Origin: an uncultured Clostridiaceae bacterium
GTDB taxonomy: Bacteria > Bacillota > Clostridia > TANB77 > CAG-508
DNA: 6,175 nt
Reading direction: 5' to 3'
Assembly: GCA_905198755.1 (NCBI GenBank)
Contig: CAJKDR010000059.1
Location: 1-6,175 of the forward strand
In this document: piece after piece, positions 1 through 5,850 of the stretch
Position numbering within the stretch: the stretch's first letter is position 1
How the letters are laid out: each line of letters begins with the position of its first letter
Notes under the pieces: model-generated
Seen by the model: the letters and a program-made list of their open reading frames with translations, nothing else
Told to the model about the DNA's origin: nothing
The model's database searches: none
Made by a program: the position numbers and the translations under genes

Positions 1-5
1 CTCCT
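1..5 (-). promoter_or_regulatory. Shine-Dalgarno-like site at the left edge, probably for the next leftward gene
   Basis: Read on the minus strand, the window ends in ATTAGGAG, leaving AGGAG as the last five bases. This lies downstream of the murD stop codon in the murD direction of transcription. A start codon would be expected within about 5 to 12 nt beyond the edge. It suggests that a third leftward gene follows murD after a gap of roughly 60 nt, possibly in the same operon, since the gap holds no convincing terminator. The start codon itself is out of view, so this is inference from the motif and its position. Confidence 0.45.
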
Positions 6-51
6 AATATATTTTTTATATATTATGAGGTTTTGTATGTTTTTGTTAATT

Positions 52-1452
52 TTATATGTTGTTTACTAGTTCTTTGAATTTATTACCTCTTTCTTCAAAG
101 TTTCTAAATAAATCAAAGCTTGCACTTGCTGGTGAGAATAATACTATTTGACCTGGTTTTGCAACTTTTTTTGCAACTAATACTGTATTTTTAAATTCGT
201 CACACATATATATTTTTATATCTTTTCCTTGTTTTTCCGCTTCTTCTTTTACTGCGTCAAATATTTTTGGTGCAGTGTCTCCTATTAATATTAAACTATC
301 TACTTTTTCTAATATCGGTTTAGCAATAGGTGTATAATCTAGGTGCTTATCATACCCACCTGCAATTAAGACTATCCTTTCATCAAATGAGTGTAATCCA
401 GCTATTGTTCTTGTTGGACTTGTTCCTATAGAATCATTATACCATTTTACTCCATCTAGTTCTCTTATAAATTCTAATCTATGTTGTACTCCTTTGAATT
501 CTTGTACTGCTTTTACTGCATCTTCTACTTTTACCAGTGATGATGTTGCTGCTATTGCTGCACAAATATTTTCGTAATTGTGAACACCTCTAAGTGCTAC
601 TGTATTTGTGCTTAATATATGTCTTCTTAATTTGTCTTTACATTCTTTTATTATATCGCCATCTAATATAATTCCATCTTCCAATTTTGTTTTACTACTA
701 AAGAATACTACTTTTCCATTTGCTTCTTTTGCCGCTGCTTTTGTTATTGCATTATCATAATTTAAAACAATTATTCCATCTTTATCTTGGTATTTGAATA
801 TATTTTTTTTGGCATCTATATATTCTTCATATGAACTATGTACATTTAAATGATTTGGAGATATATTAGTTATTACTGATATTGATGGACTTATTTCCAT
901 TCCCATTAGTTGAAAACTACTTAACTCTAATACTATTATATCATCTGGTGTCATTTCACTTAATTTTGTAAATAAAGGTGTTCCTATATTTCCTCCTAAA
1001 TAGCAATTATAACCATTTGCTTTTAAAATTTCATATATCAAAGTAGTTGTTGTTGTTTTTCCATCACTTCCTGTTACTCCTATTACTTTTCCTGGACATA
1101 ATTTCATAAGCATTTCTATTTCTGATGTTAATATTGTTCCTCTTTCTACTTCTTTTTGTAATTCCGGTACTGTTGGTAAACAACTTGGTGATCTAAATAT
1201 TATATCAAATCCTTCTAACTTTGATAGATTATTTGGTCCCAATGAAAATTCCATTGCATAATCTGTTATTTTTTTCATTGTATCTTTTGGTATATCTTCA
1301 ATTATTCTATTGTCAAAAACTGTAACTTTTGCCCCAACATTATGCATGTAATCTAATAATGGTATATTGCTAACACCTAGACCTATTATTGCTACTTTTC
1401 TGTTTTTTAAATAATTATTTAATTCTATTAATTTTTTATTGATATAAGACAT
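52..1452 (-). CDS. murD: UDP-N-acetylmuramoyl-L-alanine--D-glutamate ligase (MurD)
   Basis: Cytoplasmic ATP-dependent ligase that adds D-glutamate to UDP-MurNAc-L-alanine in peptidoglycan precursor synthesis. The 466 aa match the usual MurD length of about 450. The three Mur-ligase domains appear in order. An N-terminal Rossmann-like UDP-binding domain starts with GLGVSN (residues 24-29). The central ATPase domain has P-loop GVTGSDGKTTT (125-135), LELSSFQL (175-182), NISPNHLNVH (196-205), a lysine at 215 in the place of the carbamylated lysine, and HNYEN (291-295). The C-terminal ligand-binding domain has HRLE (324-327), NDSIGTSPTRT (339-349), IAGGYDK (363-369) and the MurD signature SPASASFDLFRNFEERG (440-456). 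The ATG at 1452 is supported by an AAGGAGGT site 4 nt upstream. That site overlaps the stop codon of the kinase gene, so the two genes are very probably co-transcribed and translationally coupled. The gene is intact, and no other mur or fts genes are visible nearby. Confidence 0.97.
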   Translation of the reverse strand: MSYINKKLIELNNYLKNRKVAIIGLGVSNIPLLDYMHNVGAKVTVFDNRIIEDIPKDTMKKITDYAMEFSLGPNNLSKLEGFDIIFRSPSCLPTVPELQKEVERGTILTSEIEMLMKLCPGKVIGVTGSDGKTTTTTLIYEILKANGYNCYLGGNIGTPLFTKLSEMTPDDIIVLELSSFQLMGMEISPSISVITNISPNHLNVHSSYEEYIDAKKNIFKYQDKDGIIVLNYDNAITKAAAKEANGKVVFFSSKTKLEDGIILDGDIIKECKDKLRRHILSTNTVALRGVHNYENICAAIAATSSLVKVEDAVKAVQEFKGVQHRLEFIRELDGVKWYNDSIGTSPTRTIAGLHSFDERIVLIAGGYDKHLDYTPIAKPILEKVDSLILIGDTAPKIFDAVKEEAEKQGKDIKIYMCDEFKNTVLVAKKVAKPGQIVLFSPASASFDLFRNFEERGNKFKELVNNI

Positions 1453-1456
1453 TTTT

Positions 1457-1464
1457 ACCTCCTT
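1457..1464 (-). promoter_or_regulatory. murD ribosome binding site overlapping the upstream stop codon
   Basis: On the minus strand AAGGAGGT lies 4 nt before the murD ATG. Its first two bases are the last two of the kinase TAA stop codon (1463-1465). Ribosomes finishing the kinase would therefore end on the murD binding site, an arrangement that commonly gives coupled translation. The site fixes the murD start at 1452. Confidence 0.85.
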
Positions 1465-2152
1465 AGATAATATATTCCATCACTTTTTGTGTTGATTCTT
1501 TTACTGATTTGCAATCTGTTACATCTATTTTTATTGTGTTTGGATATATCTTATAAAATCCTGCTATTTTTTGCAAGAAATCTCTAATTTTTATGTTTTT
1601 TCTTACTTCTTTTTTGGTTTCTTTTCCTTTATATTGTATGCATTTTCTGTTTACACGTTCATCTAGTGATGCTGTTATAAAAAGATGATAATCTGTTTCT
1701 GGATAGATTTTCATTATTGACCTTCCTGAAACTATTACATCATTTTCTTTTTTTAATTCATTTATTAAATTTTCTGCATATTTAAATAAATTAGTATTAT
1801 CTGCAATTCCTCCTACTATTGAAACTGCTAATGATGATGCTTTTGATTGTAATTCTTTTTCGTTTGCTTTTTTTCCATCTATATAGATTATAGATTCTCT
1901 ATTTTCTATTTTTATTTCTACATTTAAGTCATCCATATATTTTTTTATATCTACTTTTTTAGTTGTTTTTCTTAATTTTAATATGTTTGGTTCTTCTTTT
2001 AGTAAACAGTACACTATTGCTCTATATAGGTTTCCTCCATTTAATAAAACTGCTTGTTTATTTTCTTTTAGCAGTTCTCTACATATACTTGTTTTACCAG
2101 CTCCTACTAGTCCTTCAATGCCAATTACTATATGTTTATCTTCCATAATCAT
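1463..2152 (-). CDS. Cytidylate-kinase-like P-loop nucleotide kinase
   Basis: A 229-aa cytoplasmic NMP-kinase-fold protein, about the size of bacterial CMP kinase. Seen: Walker A GLVGAGKT (14-21), a Cmk-like NMP-binding segment LNGGNLYRA (37-45), a segment resembling the Cmk mid-region around IDGKKANEKEL (91-101), the GRS...FITASLDERVNRK block (143-170) and RD at 190-191, followed by the IDVTD strand (209-213) typical of the Cmk C-terminus. Compared with E. coli CMP kinase (residues recalled, alignment by eye), R41, R131 and R181 have counterparts at R44, R144 and R190. However, S36, D132, D185 and R188 appear as G39, S145, Q194 and A197. These contact CMP, so the substrate may not be CMP. 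Two starts are possible: ATG at 2152 or at 2146. Neither has a clear Shine-Dalgarno site, only a purine-rich stretch. It lies immediately ahead of murD in the same operon. Family membership is fairly sure; the substrate is not. Confidence 0.8.
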   Translation of the reverse strand: MIMEDKHIVIGIEGLVGAGKTSICRELLKENKQAVLLNGGNLYRAIVYCLLKEEPNILKLRKTTKKVDIKKYMDDLNVEIKIENRESIIYIDGKKANEKELQSKASSLAVSIVGGIADNTNLFKYAENLINELKKENDVIVSGRSIMKIYPETDYHLFITASLDERVNRKCIQYKGKETKKEVRKNIKIRDFLQKIAGFYKIYPNTIKIDVTDCKSVKESTQKVMEYII

Positions 2153-2176
2153 CTATCTTTCTTTTTGTTTTAACAT

Positions 2177-2205
2177 ATTATATACCTAATACATAAAAAA
2201 ATCTA
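2177..2205 (-). promoter_or_regulatory. Candidate sigma-A promoter for the kinase-murD operon
   Basis: On the minus strand a perfect TATAAT -10 box lies at 2182-2177. The hexamer 17 nt upstream (2205-2200, TAGATT) matches the -35 consensus at only three of six positions. Transcription would start near 2170, leaving a leader of about 18 nt before the ATG at 2152. The region is so AT-rich that a TATAAT can arise by chance, so confidence is moderate. Confidence 0.45.
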
Positions 2206-2270
2206 GTTTAATTGTAAACTTTATAATATATTTTTAAACATTTTTTCTTTTAAAAATATTGTATTTTCTC

Positions 2271-2299
2271 TTGTATTTATTCTATTTTTAGTATATTAT
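2271..2299 (+). promoter_or_regulatory. Candidate sigma-A promoter for the DUF4912-GH57 operon
   Basis: TTGTAT (2271-2276) and TATTAT (2294-2299) are separated by 17 nt, the optimal sigma-A spacing. The -35 matches three of six positions and the -10 five of six. Transcription would start around 2306, giving a leader of about 37 nt that contains the AAGGAGG site. It lies in the same divergent gap as the leftward promoter, about 90 nt from it. Confidence 0.45.
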
Positions 2300-2324
2300 G
2301 TAATGGATATTATTTATTTTTACC

Positions 2325-2331
2325 AAGGAGG
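2325..2331 (+). promoter_or_regulatory. Ribosome binding site of the DUF4912 gene, long spacing
   Basis: A full AAGGAGG is followed by 11 nt before the ATG at 2343, longer than the usual 5-9 nt. No in-frame ATG, GTG or TTG lies closer to the site, so 2343 is the only plausible start. Confidence 0.8.
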
Positions 2332-2342
2332 ATTTTAGTTTA

Positions 2343-3167
2343 ATGCCAAGAACTACAAAAGATGTAAAAAAAGAAGAATTAAAAAATGAAAAAGTAACAA
2401 AAAAAACTAGCACTTCAGTTGCTAAAAGTAAGACTACAACTAGTAAATCTGCTTCTGCAAAAAAGACTACTAAAAAAACTACTAAGACTACAGCTAAGGC
2501 AACCACTAAAAAAAGTACTTCTACAGTAGCCAAAAAGAAAACTACAAAAAAGGTTTCTTCTACTGCTAAGAAAAAAGAATTAGAAACTAGTGTTATTGCA
2601 GAATACTATGATTTACCTTATAGATATAATGAGACAATTGTAAAAATACTATATCAGACTCCTAATATTCTTTTTGTTTATTGGGATATTTCTGATGCAG
2701 ACAGAAAAAATTTTATAGATGAATTTGGTGAGAACTTCTTTAATGTTACAAAACCTATTTTAAAAATTTTTAATTTAACTAAAAATTATAATTTTGAAGT
2801 TGAAATTGATGATTTTGCAAATAGTTGGTATATAAATGTTAATGATGCTGATTGTGATTATAAAGTTGAACTTGCAAGAAAGCCAATTTCTTTTGAAGCA
2901 AATATAAATTCTGACTATATTTATATTTCATCTTCTAATGATATTGAATTTCCAAACGATCACATCTTATTAGAACAATTACCAAATAAAGTTAATTTTA
3001 AAAATGTAAAAACAAATACTGTTTCTTCTAAAGATATTGGTAGCTTACGTTTAATAGGAATTAATAAATTATATAGTGTATACGATTTTTATAAAAAATT
3101 ATATTTAGATGAATTTAATAGCAAAAGAATAAATAATCCATCATCTTCAACTTCATCTTGGAGTTAA
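2343..3167 (+). CDS. DUF4912-family protein with a lysine/threonine-rich N-terminal tail
   Basis: A 274-aa protein in two parts. Residues 1-80 are low-complexity, mostly Lys, Thr, Ser and Ala, with 26 lysines, no aromatic residue and repeated KKTTKK/AKK units like a histone H1 tail. Residues from about 85 form a folded domain that I recognise as DUF4912: LPYRYNETIVKILYQTP (91-107), FVYWDIS (111-117), a predicted beta-rich stretch with SWYINV (161-166) and YKVELAR (173-179), and a Ser-rich end NPSSSTSSWS. It has no signal peptide or membrane segment, so it is probably cytoplasmic. The biochemical function of DUF4912 is not known to me. It ends in tandem stops (TAATAA), 24 nt before the branching-enzyme gene, so the two are one operon. 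I recall DUF4912 genes beside GH57 genes in other genomes, which would support a role in glycogen metabolism, possibly as a glucan-binding or scaffolding partner. That role is inference. Confidence 0.85.
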   Translation: MPRTTKDVKKEELKNEKVTKKTSTSVAKSKTTTSKSASAKKTTKKTTKTTAKATTKKSTSTVAKKKTTKKVSSTAKKKELETSVIAEYYDLPYRYNETIVKILYQTPNILFVYWDISDADRKNFIDEFGENFFNVTKPILKIFNLTKNYNFEVEIDDFANSWYINVNDADCDYKVELARKPISFEANINSDYIYISSSNDIEFPNDHILLEQLPNKVNFKNVKTNTVSSKDIGSLRLIGINKLYSVYDFYKKLYLDEFNSKRINNPSSSTSSWS

Positions 3168-3191
3168 TAATTAGATTTTAAGGAGATACTA

Positions 3192-4781
3192 ATGAAACAA
3201 ATAAACGGATATGTTAGCTTTGTATTACATGCTCATTTACCTTTTGTTCATCATCCAGAGAGTGAAGACTACTTAGAAGAACAATGGTTATTTGAAGCTA
3301 TTTCGGAAACATATATTCCACTTTTATTAAATTTTAAAAAATTAGAGGAGGAACACGTTGATTTTAGAATCACAATGTCAATGACTCCTCCTCTTCTTTC
3401 TATGCTTGATAACAAATTATTACAAAAAAGATATATAAAATATTTAGAAACCCATATTGAACTTTGTAATAAAGAATTAGAACGTACTAATTATAATGAA
3501 AGATTAAATAGCTTATCTAAATATTATTTGGATAGATATTCTAATGATTTACATGTTTTTAAAGATATTTATAATTGTAATTTAATATCTGGTTTTAAAC
3601 ATTTTCAAGATATTGGTGTTTTAGAAATTATTACATGTGGAGCTACTCATGGTTTCTTTCCAATATTATTTGTTAATGAAAAAACTATTAAGGCTCAAAT
3701 TGCAGTTGGTGTTCAAACTTATGAAAAATATTTTGGTAAAAAACCTCGTGGAATTTGGCTTCCTGAATGTGGATATGTTCCAGAGGCTGATAAATATTTA
3801 AGAGAATTTGGTATAGAATATGTAATAACAGAAACTCACGGTATATTATATGCAAATCCTACACCAATTTATGGAACTGCTGCTCCTATAGTTTCCCCAG
3901 ATGGTGTTGTCGCTTTTGGCAGAGATTTAGAATCTTCACGACAAGTTTGGAGTTCTATAAATGGATATCCTGGCGATTACAATTATAGAGAGTTTTATAG
4001 AGATATTGGTTATGATGCCCCATATGATTATATTAAGCCTTATATAGCATCTAATGGTGTTAGAGTTCCAACAGGAATTAAGTATTACAGAATTACAGGA
4101 AAAGATTGTGAAAAAGATTACTATAACCCACAATGGGCTTTAGATTCTATCGAAAAACAAGCTGGTCATTTCTTTGATTGTAGACAAGCTCAAATTAATG
4201 ATATTGCTAAATATATGGATAAACCACCTGTTATTTTATGTCCATATGACGCTGAACTATATGGTCATTGGTGGTATGAAGGTCCTTTATGGCTTTATAC
4301 TTTATTTAAAAAAATATATTATGATGATTGTAATTTTGCATTAATTACTCCTGGTGAGTATATTGATAAATATCCAGAAATGCAAGAATCTACTCCTTGT
4401 CGTTCTAGTTGGGGTGCTAATGGTTATAATGGTGTTTGGCTTAACCAAACAAATGACTATGTTCACAGACATTTGCATAAAGCTGGAGACAGAATGGTTG
4501 AACTTGCTCATTTATTTCCTAATGAAAAAGATAAAACTAAGCTGCTTGCTTTAAATCAATGTGCTCGAGAGTTACTTTTAGCACAAAGCAGTGACTGGCT
4601 ATTTATAATCACTAATGGAACAATGGTTGATTATGCAAAGAAAAGAATTAAAGATCATGTAGGAAGATTCACTAAACTATATTATGAACTAAAAGAGGAT
4701 AATATAGATTCTAAATTTTTAAAGGACATAGTTTCAAAAGATCCTATATTTCCTGATATTAATTACATGATTTATTATTAA
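3192..4781 (+). CDS. GH57-family 1,4-alpha-glucan branching enzyme (AmyC/DUF1957 type)
   Basis: Cuts alpha-1,4-glucan chains and rejoins them by alpha-1,6 bonds, creating branches in glycogen; cytoplasmic, with no signal peptide. The 529 aa fit the short AmyC-like group of about 520-530 aa. The five GH57 regions are present: HAHLP (13-17), GATHGFFP (150-157), GIWLPECGY (187-195) with E192 as the expected nucleophile, PYDAELYGHWWYEGP (351-365) with D353 as the expected acid/base, and SSWGANGYNGVWLN (405-418). The stretch RQVWSSINGYPGDYNYREFYRD (250-271) matches the active-site lid of characterised branching enzymes, with Y259 as the likely lid tyrosine. The C-terminal helical domain contains QSSDWLFIITNGTMVDYA (465-482). 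The ATG at 3192 has AAGGAG 6 nt upstream (3180-3185). It shares an operon with the DUF4912 gene and is followed by a terminator. Some close GH57 relatives mainly hydrolyse glucan, so amylase activity is the alternative. Confidence 0.92.
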   Translation: MKQINGYVSFVLHAHLPFVHHPESEDYLEEQWLFEAISETYIPLLLNFKKLEEEHVDFRITMSMTPPLLSMLDNKLLQKRYIKYLETHIELCNKELERTNYNERLNSLSKYYLDRYSNDLHVFKDIYNCNLISGFKHFQDIGVLEIITCGATHGFFPILFVNEKTIKAQIAVGVQTYEKYFGKKPRGIWLPECGYVPEADKYLREFGIEYVITETHGILYANPTPIYGTAAPIVSPDGVVAFGRDLESSRQVWSSINGYPGDYNYREFYRDIGYDAPYDYIKPYIASNGVRVPTGIKYYRITGKDCEKDYYNPQWALDSIEKQAGHFFDCRQAQINDIAKYMDKPPVILCPYDAELYGHWWYEGPLWLYTLFKKIYYDDCNFALITPGEYIDKYPEMQESTPCRSSWGANGYNGVWLNQTNDYVHRHLHKAGDRMVELAHLFPNEKDKTKLLALNQCARELLLAQSSDWLFIITNGTMVDYAKKRIKDHVGRFTKLYYELKEDNIDSKFLKDIVSKDPIFPDINYMIYY

Positions 4782-4789
4782 ATTTATTT

Positions 4790-4845
4790 AACATAGTATT
4801 TTAAGTTATTTACTAGAATGTACAACTTAAAATACTATGTTTTTT
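4790..4845 (+). terminator. Rho-independent terminator after the branching-enzyme gene
   Basis: An 18-bp perfect stem pairs 4790-4807 with 4824-4841 around a 16-nt loop, followed by a run of six T (4840-4845) and then CTT. The stem is AT-rich, but its length compensates. It lies 8 nt after the GH57 stop codon and ends the DUF4912-GH57 operon. The opposite strand lacks a comparable T run, so it acts mainly rightward. It implies that ytxC has its own promoter. Confidence 0.88.
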
Positions 4846-4878
4846 CTTAACACTTAAAAACTTCTTTGAATAAAATAA

Positions 4879-4907
4879 TGTATATCTAAAACTTTTCAGT
4901 AGATAAT
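4879..4907 (+). promoter_or_regulatory. Weak candidate promoter for ytxC
   Basis: GATAAT at 4902-4907 matches the -10 consensus at five of six positions. TGTATA at 4879-4884, 17 nt upstream, is a poor -35. GTATA (4880-4884) also fits the -35 of the forespore sigma factors F and G, but no matching -10 follows at the right distance. A promoter is required somewhere in 4846-4916, because a terminator precedes and a gene follows. Which sigma factor uses it cannot be decided from the sequence. Confidence 0.3.
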
Positions 4908-4916
4908 ATTTTATGC

Positions 4917-4923
4917 AAGGAGG
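4917..4923 (+). promoter_or_regulatory. Ribosome binding site of ytxC, long spacing
   Basis: A full AAGGAGG is followed by 12 nt, mostly T, before the ATG at 4936. No in-frame start codon lies nearer. The spacing is long, like that of the DUF4912 gene (11 nt). Confidence 0.75.
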
Positions 4924-4935
4924 CTTTTTTGTTTT

Positions 4936-5787
4936 ATGAAATCAATATGTATAAAAACAAATAATAAAACAGTTATAGATTATCTACTCGAAAATTTTGA
5001 AAACTTAAATATGAAGGAAACTTACATTTCCATTAAAGATTTTAAACACTTTTCTAATATTATAATACATTATAAAGATATTAACACTACTACCTTTATT
5101 AATTCTATTTCTAATATCTTAACTAAAGCTACTATTCTTTTTTATGAAGATAATTTGATAACAGATTCTATATATTTAAACTATTTTTATTTTAATAAAC
5201 TTGAAATAAAATCCATAATAGAAAACACTCAAAAATTATTAAAAGAATATGATGTTATTAATACTAAGTATGATTTAATCAATAACTCAATATTTAAACA
5301 TTTGTTAAATCATCATTCTTTATATTTTAAATCTTTTATAGATTTCAGATTAAAAGAATATAAAGACATTATAGATAAAAAAGTAGATTTAGCTGTTAAT
5401 CAATTTTTAATAGATAAAGAATATATTGAATTTGTAAACATATTAAGATTATATATAAATTCTGAATCTTCATCTTCTAATTTAGAACATTTGCATTTAA
5501 TTTATAAAAATAAGGATTCTATTATTATTGATGATAATAAAAATATTGTTTCCTGTAATGATAATATAACAAAAGCAAAGTATATATCTGATATAACATT
5601 TTCTTCTAATGACCTAGCTTTAAACACTTTATTAAATTTATTGCCCAATAAAATAACTATACATTTAGTTAATGGTTTTCAGGATGAATTCATTGAAACT
5701 TTAAAATTAATCTTTCAAAATAAAATTACAATTTGCGAAGATTGTGATATTTGTAATATGTATAGATACACTAAAATAAAACTATAA
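4936..5787 (+). CDS. ytxC: YtxC-family putative sporulation protein
   Basis: A 283-aa protein, about the length of Bacillus subtilis YtxC (roughly 280 aa). The recognisable core is FIDFRLKEY (134-142) followed by VDLAVNQFLIDKEYIEFVNILRLYI (150-174) and LEHLHLIY (183-190). Towards the end, SNDLALNTLLNLLPNKITIH (224-243) also fits the family. The family is found in endospore formers and annotated as sporulation-related; its molecular role is not known to me. No signal peptide or membrane helix is evident. The N-terminal 130 residues are Asn/Ile/Lys-rich and poorly conserved by eye. The C-terminus has three closely spaced cysteines, CEDCDIC (267-273). It is transcribed alone as far as can be seen: a terminator lies upstream and a separate promoter candidate precedes the next gene. 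The main implication is that the organism probably makes endospores. Confidence 0.85.
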   Translation: MKSICIKTNNKTVIDYLLENFENLNMKETYISIKDFKHFSNIIIHYKDINTTTFINSISNILTKATILFYEDNLITDSIYLNYFYFNKLEIKSIIENTQKLLKEYDVINTKYDLINNSIFKHLLNHHSLYFKSFIDFRLKEYKDIIDKKVDLAVNQFLIDKEYIEFVNILRLYINSESSSSNLEHLHLIYKNKDSIIIDDNKNIVSCNDNITKAKYISDITFSSNDLALNTLLNLLPNKITIHLVNGFQDEFIETLKLIFQNKITICEDCDICNMYRYTKIKL

Positions 5788-5809
5788 GATATTTACACTC
5801 TTGTCCGAT

Positions 5810-5818
5810 TGTGATAAT
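5810..5818 (+). promoter_or_regulatory. Candidate extended -10 promoter for the TraX-family gene
   Basis: TGTGATAAT combines an extended -10 TG (5810-5811) with GATAAT (5813-5818), five of six consensus bases. TTTACA at 5792-5797 is a fair -35, but the spacing of 15 nt is short; extended -10 promoters tolerate a poor -35. Transcription would start near 5825, and a GGAG site at 5840-5843 lies 7 nt before the ATG at 5851. Confidence 0.45.
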
Positions 5819-5835
5819 ATATATTCAATATTATC
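5813..5835. repeat. Inverted repeat overlapping the -10 box upstream of the TraX-family gene
   Basis: GATAATAT (5813-5820) and ATATTATC (5828-5835) are perfect 8-bp inverted arms around a 7-nt spacer. CGATTG also occurs as a direct repeat at 5806-5811 and 5835-5840. The position, over the -10 box and start region, would suit an operator, but short AT palindromes are common in DNA of this composition. Confidence 0.4.
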
Positions 5836-5850
5836 GATTGGAGAATTAAA

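Noticed and set aside
5..24. AT-only inverted repeat downstream of murD as a possible leftward terminator.
   Set aside because: The stem has no G or C, is short, and is not followed by a T run on the minus strand; a Shine-Dalgarno-like site follows instead, which suggests read-through into another gene.
1963..2189. Two overlapping plus-strand open frames of 61 and 68 codons.
   Set aside because: They lie antisense to the kinase gene, whose frame has clear P-loop and Cmk-like motifs; neither has a Shine-Dalgarno site or a recognisable product.
2231..2256. Inverted repeat TTTTTAAA/TTTAAAAA in the divergent intergenic region as a possible operator or terminator.
   Set aside because: It is pure A/T low complexity with a 10-nt spacer; such matches are expected by chance here and it aligns with neither candidate promoter.
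2288..2533. Minus-strand open frame of 81 codons encoding a very hydrophobic Val/Leu/Phe-rich peptide.
   Set aside because: It is the antisense reading of the Lys/Thr codon run of the DUF4912 gene (AAA and ACT read as TTT and AGT in shifted frames), with no ribosome site and no family resemblance.
3936..4554. Short open frames inside the branching-enzyme gene (3936-4133 minus, 4354-4554 plus).
   Set aside because: Both overlap conserved GH57 coding sequence in other frames and lack ribosome sites; they are by-products of AT-rich composition.
4866..4871. TTGAAT as a -35 box for ytxC.
   Set aside because: No reasonable -10 hexamer lies 16-18 nt downstream; the best -10 (4902-4907) is about 30 nt away.
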